Source: Mugil cephalus
Taxonomy: Eukaryota; Chordata; Actinopteri; Mugiliformes; Mugilidae
Length of the DNA: 64,000 bases
Assembly: GCF_022458985.1 (NCBI RefSeq)
Contig: NC_061770.1
Coordinates: 35,073,599-35,137,598 of the forward strand
Reading direction: 5' to 3'
Notes under the pieces: generated by a model
The model's input: only the letters and a program-made list of their open reading frames with translations
Database searches by the model: none
Told to the model about the DNA's origin: nothing
Translations under genes and position numbers: made by a program
In this document: one piece after another, positions 59,061 to 64,000 of the stretch
Numbering within the stretch: position 1 is the first letter of the stretch
How the letters are laid out: every line of letters begins with the position of its first letter

Positions 59061-61001
59061 GGTGGAGGTTAAACTTTCCGCTCACAGTATTATTTACTAT
59101 TTAAAGCCAGATATATCTGTGTGGAGTGGAGCAAAACATTAAATCTAGTTCTATATCAAATCTTAAGTTCAACTTGTGTTTTTAAAGGAGATATATAATA
59201 TTAAAATAAATCTCACCAGAAAAAAATAAAATAATATTTTATTTTTCATGATTAGGATTTTTTTCATTCATTCTATTATTATGAGACAAAGTGTTCGTTG
59301 TCTTGTTTCGGTGTCTTCCTGTGTTTTTGCCTGTGTTTTCAAATAAATAAATACAATTTAATGTACAAATTAAATTGAAATAAAATAATAATCAGTTATT
59401 TTTTATTTATTAAACTTAGTTTATTATTATTTATTCCATTATTTATTGTTATTATTTTCTTTAATTAATTCATTATTTATTCATTTCGCAAGTCAGCGCA
59501 ATACACTTCCATCTGCGTATGTCTTACTGCCCTAAATGTGCCAGCTTTAGTTATTTAACAAACTCTGACTCGACTCACATAGCTTTAGACGAACATGTCC
59601 AGTAATGTGCTGTTAATATATAATTTAATGTTTTTGTTTTACTGTGGATCAGGCTTGCTCCAGTGCATGTCATGTCATTTTGAGTTTTGAAGGTTTCCTG
59701 TGGCTCTGTTTGGTTTTCCTTGTTTTTCCAAAGTTGTTCCTTGGTGTTTCTAGTCTTTTTTCTTCATTTCCTGTGTTTTTGCCTTCTTTGATTGTAGGAT
59801 TGGTTGATTGTTGGAAGAGTCTGGTCTTCCTTGATAAGACCTGGCTCACAATGGGCCTTCACTGAAGACTCCTGGCAGACATTTGTAAGCAAACTAGGGC
59901 TCAAAACACAACATTTAAGTTTATTATAGGTCAAGTTTTCTGATTTCCCTCTTCACAAGCATTCCACCAAAAAATGCTATTGTGAAATTACAGAATGCTG
60001 CTGTATCCTGCAACAGAGTAGAAGAGCCCATGTGATACTTGTAGTGTACAGTACTACAGTAAAGGGCTGCTTCAATGCCCTGTTGCTAACCCCTTGACCC
60101 CTAAAAACCCCTACAAAAAAAAAGAAATTTAAAAAAAAAATTGCTGTTGCAGCTGGCTTCACATCGAAAGAGGGTGTGACTAAGACGTTGAAGGCTTCTT
60201 AGGAACTGTTAGTTTTGCTTTTTATAAGTTTTTCCAGGGGTCAGGAATCCAGAGAGTTTTGTCATGAGTGACCAACGATTTAATGCCAGGTGCAAAAGTT
60301 TCCCAGCATGAACAATAAATTGTCAAAACATGGTTTAAATGTTATTTACTTTTCTCGTCGGTGGTCATAATGTTGTGGCTGATAGCATTGTACGTGCTGC
60401 TTTATGGGTGTATATATGTGTTTCCCAAAAAAGTGGTGGACATAAAGAGTGTGATCTGTTACAATCGAGGATGAATGATCTTCTAAAAACGGAACTTTGG
60501 AATTCTGTGGATGTCAACACTTTTCTTGGGAAGAAAAGAACAAGAAAAAGAGGAAATGAGTCTTACTGAGTTTGGACACAACAAACCATTATACAGATGA
60601 CAAGATCCAGTCTTCTCCAAACAAGGTTCAGGATTATTCTTATTTAGATAACTTATTTATTTTAGATTTTTTAAAAAGAAAAGGTTAAATTTTAATATGA
60701 ATAAAGTTTTCTTATTCAGATATAGAGGACAATATCGACTGCATATAAAGTGTTTCCGTTAGCTGTTACAGGATACATTGGTTTTATATCCTTCATTTCA
60801 CACATTGTTTCCTTGAAAGTAACAGTAGCGGGGCATAGAGGAACTCAGCTGGGCGTGGGTTTAATCTCCACAGGAAGGAGGCTGGCTGCATGCAGAAGAA
60901 AAATTCCTCAAAGCCAAAGCGCAACACAGGCGTCACTCAGAGGAGATGACTGATAGCATGGACGGCACATGGCACTAATATAGGGAGTCGATGGAATAAA
61001 C

Positions 61002-63313
61002 ATGGCTGTTTGTGAACGTGTACTGATGTCAGGCTGGTGTAGGTTAGTCCTGTTGTTCATGCTGATATGGGAGCATGGAGCTGAGGAGGGTAAGTGAGCA
61101 GGTGATTGATTCTTGAGAAAGTTATTGGTGGTAACCTCTGTTCTCCGAGTGGTTGACTTTCCAGCAAACTCTCTTGTACAACAACCGTGTGTGAGGTTCA
61201 TATACTTTGGTAGTTTCTACACATAATTGGTACTTGTAATGTAAAACTATAGCCATAAAAATCTAACATTTAACAATTAATTTATGGTGGAGGTAGAGTA
61301 TCTAAGGTGATTATTTAAATTCATGCAGCCATAAATTCTGCATAAATTCTATTTTTGTAAAGCTTTATATATATTATTTCATCTCGTCGACTGCATATAA
61401 AGTTACGTTTTACGATAAGATTTCAGGCATTTGAAATATTTTTTTACATTAAATCTGCTGAGTTTACAAAAACAATTTTATACCAAGAAAGAGGAAATGA
61501 TCACGGCTACACCCGCCACAGGATAGCTTCAGATGCTTGGATAATTGGGATAATTTGTGTACTGACACAAAACATTATCTCCTCTGTTTAGTGGACATTT
61601 TTCACTCTGACAAACAAACCAGAGAAGGATGGGTTTCTGAACCACGCAAACAAGTGAGTATTTTACTTTGAAAACTTTAACATTTTCTCCTTTGATTCTT
61701 AACTTAACCCTAACCTTTTAGAAGTTCTCTTTAGATATCGTACAGATTAAAGGATATTTTGCTTAGCCCTTTTTTACTGACACAACTTTATGTTTCAGGT
61801 ACTTTATGTTTGTTACATTCTCTCTCTTTATATTCTATATATTCTTGTTCTCTACAGCATTTGAAAAACTATCATCACAACTTATTATAGTAGAATTATA
61901 ACATATATTATACTGGGGCCAGTGTCCCCATTAAATTAGGAAAAGTCATTAAATGTGAACCAAAAAAAAAGGGAAAGAAAAAAGAAAAAAATCATATATT
62001 TAGAGATACTGAGTGGGACCTAAATATAATAGGAGGGTTAAAATGGAACAAAATGTATTTATTTATTCATTTATTTATTTTTAATGTTTATGTTTTTATT
62101 CAGTTTATTTTCTGTTTTTTATTTATTTATTTTTTTTAGTTTCATTTATTAAGTTTAATTTTGGCCAAGAAATTGTGATTAACCTGATAATAATTCTACA
62201 CATGTGATTTAGTTTAGTGCTCAGCAAGTACAGAAAAATTTGACGTTGAATAATAATAACAGAGCATGTTTATGCCAAGTGTTGAGATCATTGTTAAAGA
62301 TCTGATATATCAACACAGTAAAATCTATTTAAAAAAAAAAAACAAAAAAAAAACAAAACAAAAAACAAAATCATAAAGGATACAAAAGTGAAATGAGTTG
62401 ATTTTTCTAATTCTAATTTTTTTTTTGTCCATCTTCCTCTGTGACAAGAATGTAGAGACATTATTATATCGTGATGAAAACATAAAAAGGGTTAGGACTA
62501 ACGCACATTGAAGCTGTCAAACACTGAAGCTAACAGACAAATTAAATCTATAATTAGAATATTTAGCCAAAATAAACCTGTACACTGGCTTCCCAGCTGC
62601 ATCCAGACTGTCCAAGTTATGCACGGGTATGAATATTGCACGGCATCTGCTCTGCAGCTTTTAAATGACTGCTTCTTTTTCGCAATCTTCACAGTGGGTT
62701 GACATGCGGATGACGGTGGGCACTCAGGCCTCTGTGCCTGTGCTCCAAGCTTGTGCTGAAAGAAGAACGAGGACTTTTCTAAGCTCCTGGATGGAGCGTG
62801 GAGACGCCAACTATCTCCTCATGGATGTTGCGTTTGCTCTGGAAGAGGAGCCCTCCGGTGAGGACAGCCCTCTGCAAGTTCACCTTTTCAACTCAGACAC
62901 CTCCATCACAAGATTTCGCGACGGCTGGAAAGTCCTGGACCTGCGGACTTCCAAACCATTCCCAAGCAACTTCAAACCGAGCCAAATACCTGACTATCTG
63001 AATCGCAGCGTGGCGCTGAGCTTGGGCTCGGTCACCCACAGAGGATTTCATCTGGCCTTCTCCTACTCAGGAACATGCGCATTGTTAACCTCCATCAGGC
63101 TGTACTACAGGAGGTGCCCCGGCATCGTATCTAATCTGGTCTCATTCGGAGGAACAGTGGCTGGATCGGGGACCCTCCAGGGTTCTTGTGTGGAGGGAGC
63201 TGTGGAGGTTTCTCCTCCTTTTAGGCAGTGTGGTGTAGATGGAGTGTGGGGGCCACTGGAGGGGATGTGCACCTGCAAACCTGGGCATGAAGAAGTGGAG
63301 AACGCATGTCAAG
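61002..63313 (+). CDS. Chimeric Eph/TAM-type receptor, copy 2 (5' part; continues beyond window)
   Basis: Three coding exons are present: 61002-61089 (signal peptide, core [10 protein letters not shown]), 61592-61653 (first part of the ligand-binding domain) and 62695-63313 (rest of the ligand-binding domain plus sushi-like segment). Splice sites, phases and exon lengths (88, 62 and 619 nt) are the same as in copy 1, and the frame is intact. The window ends in the intron before the EGF-like exon. Whether copy 2 also carries a TAM-type kinase cannot be seen. Amino-acid changes relative to copy 1 are concentrated in the presumed ligand-binding module. It is most likely a functional tandem paralogue, although a truncated duplicate cannot be excluded. 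Confidence 0.82.
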
Positions 63314-64000
63314 GTACGGAAATAAAAGGAGCTGTTTCCCCTGCATGGATTTAATATATTAGCAAATATATTAAACTGAATGTGAAGTGGGCGGGAGTTG
63401 GACCAAACTAAAAAATTATGCACAGTGGTCACTCTTCAAAAGCTGGTTTGTGTATATGTGCGGGTGTTGTAAGTGCCACCGATTGTGCTCTGGCTCTGTT
63501 TCCCTTTCCTTGTAATCAGTGGAGGTAGAGCAGAGTGTAGTGTTAATTTAGCAAAAGCACGAGTGAGTCTGGAGGAAGTGTGGGCGGGGCATCAATATCA
63601 TGGCTCCGCCCTCTGACCGTACTGATCAGACTCTGGCTCCAAACTGACAAGATGGCAACGCTCAAATTCTGCAGAAAATACTGCAATGTTCACCAATGCA
63701 ACGCAGTAGAGACGTGTTTAGTCCATATTTATATACAGTCTATACTGTACTCAACAGAAACTAACATGACTCATGTCAGTTAACAACCAGATACATATCT
63801 GCCTCACAATAATGTGACTCCAAAACATTGAGTCATGCTGGAACTTTTTTTTTTTTCCAGTAAGCAGCTGGCAACTTGTTGAGAGATGAGGTGATCTAGT
63901 TTTTTGCTGATGCGTTTGGTATAAATATTTACATCCTGTCCTTCTTCCCATTAAGAAAGCTCATCACTTTCACATCCTCTTCCCCATAATCCTGTTCCTC
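63314..64000. other. Intron 3 of receptor copy 2, to the window end
   Basis: It matches 45054-45741 nearly base for base. It contains a dispersed-repeat fragment at about 63590-63660 ('atcaatatcatggctccgcc'). No further exon appears before the window ends. Confidence 0.85.

Larger units (their letters stand above)
54084..61001. other. Intergenic region between receptor copies
   Basis: From 54084 to about 55400 the sequence is rich in AACACT/AGTGTT and AGTTAA/TTAACT words on opposite sides. This suggests an inverted-end element beginning close to, or even at, the receptor stop codon. Then come duplicated flank segments (55640-56250 and 58560-59060), a LINE relic, (GT)n near 56384-56418, AT-rich DNA near 59200-59480 and a family-A fragment at about 60275-60395. 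No gene is found on either strand. Confidence 0.6.
60594..64000 (+). repeat. Segmental tandem duplication, unit 2 (runs off the window)
   Basis: This is the second unit of the block described at 42680-45741. The distance between equivalent points is about 17.93 kb at the signal exon and 18.26 kb at exon 3, because intron 2 in unit 2 is about 330 nt longer through AT-rich and A-rich sequence around 62000-62400. The orientation is the same, so this is a direct tandem duplication. Confidence 0.9.

Overview
The window is vertebrate genomic DNA, almost certainly from a teleost fish. Genes are split by GT-AG introns. The introns are full of fish-type repeats: Tc1/mariner relics, short inverted-repeat elements, LINE 3' ends and long microsatellites. 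Nothing prokaryotic is present. All gene models below were assembled by hand from splice sites, reading phase and family similarity.

Region 1 (about 2.66-39.35 kb, + strand) is one complete gene of the EHBP1/EHBP1L1 family (best fit ehbp1l1). I place 34 coding exons. They encode an N-terminal C2-like (NT-C2) membrane-binding domain, a long Pro/Ser-rich linker, two giant repeat exons, a disordered region with repeated Pro-Arg-Lys-Lys-Arg-Leu-Ser motifs, a calponin-homology (CH) domain and a bivalent Mical/EHBP Rab-binding (bMERB) domain ending in a CaaX-like tail. At about 4,850 residues it is roughly three times the mammalian length. The excess is about 43 copies of a Cys-Pro...Pro-Gly-Phe-Pro-Ser module that I do not recognise. 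Seven roughly 318-nt units at the centre are nearly identical. One unit and one unit junction carry small deletions that break the frame, more likely assembly errors than real mutations.

Region 2 (about 39.35-43.07 kb) is intergenic and holds LINE debris, a pair of perfect palindromes and the start of a segmental duplication.

Region 3 (43.07-54.08 kb, + strand) is a complete 15-exon receptor tyrosine kinase of 871 residues with an unusual architecture. The ectodomain is Eph-like: ephrin-binding globular domain, sushi-like and EGF-like Cys-rich segments, and one fibronectin III domain. The kinase domain and tail are TAM-like (Tyro3/Axl/Mer). There is no SAM domain. This Eph-TAM chimera is the most interesting object in the window.

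Region 4 (54.08-61.0 kb) is intergenic, with a minus-strand LINE relic, AT-rich DNA and duplicated flanks. Region 5 (61.0 kb to the end) is a second tandem copy of the chimeric receptor. Its first three coding exons are present and intact, and the rest lies beyond the window. The duplicated block begins near 42.68 and 60.59 kb. By my count, most coding differences between the copies change amino acids in the presumed ligand-binding region.

The two genes have no evident functional connection. EHBP1-family proteins are Rab effectors linking endosomal membranes to actin. The receptor would be a cell-surface signalling molecule.
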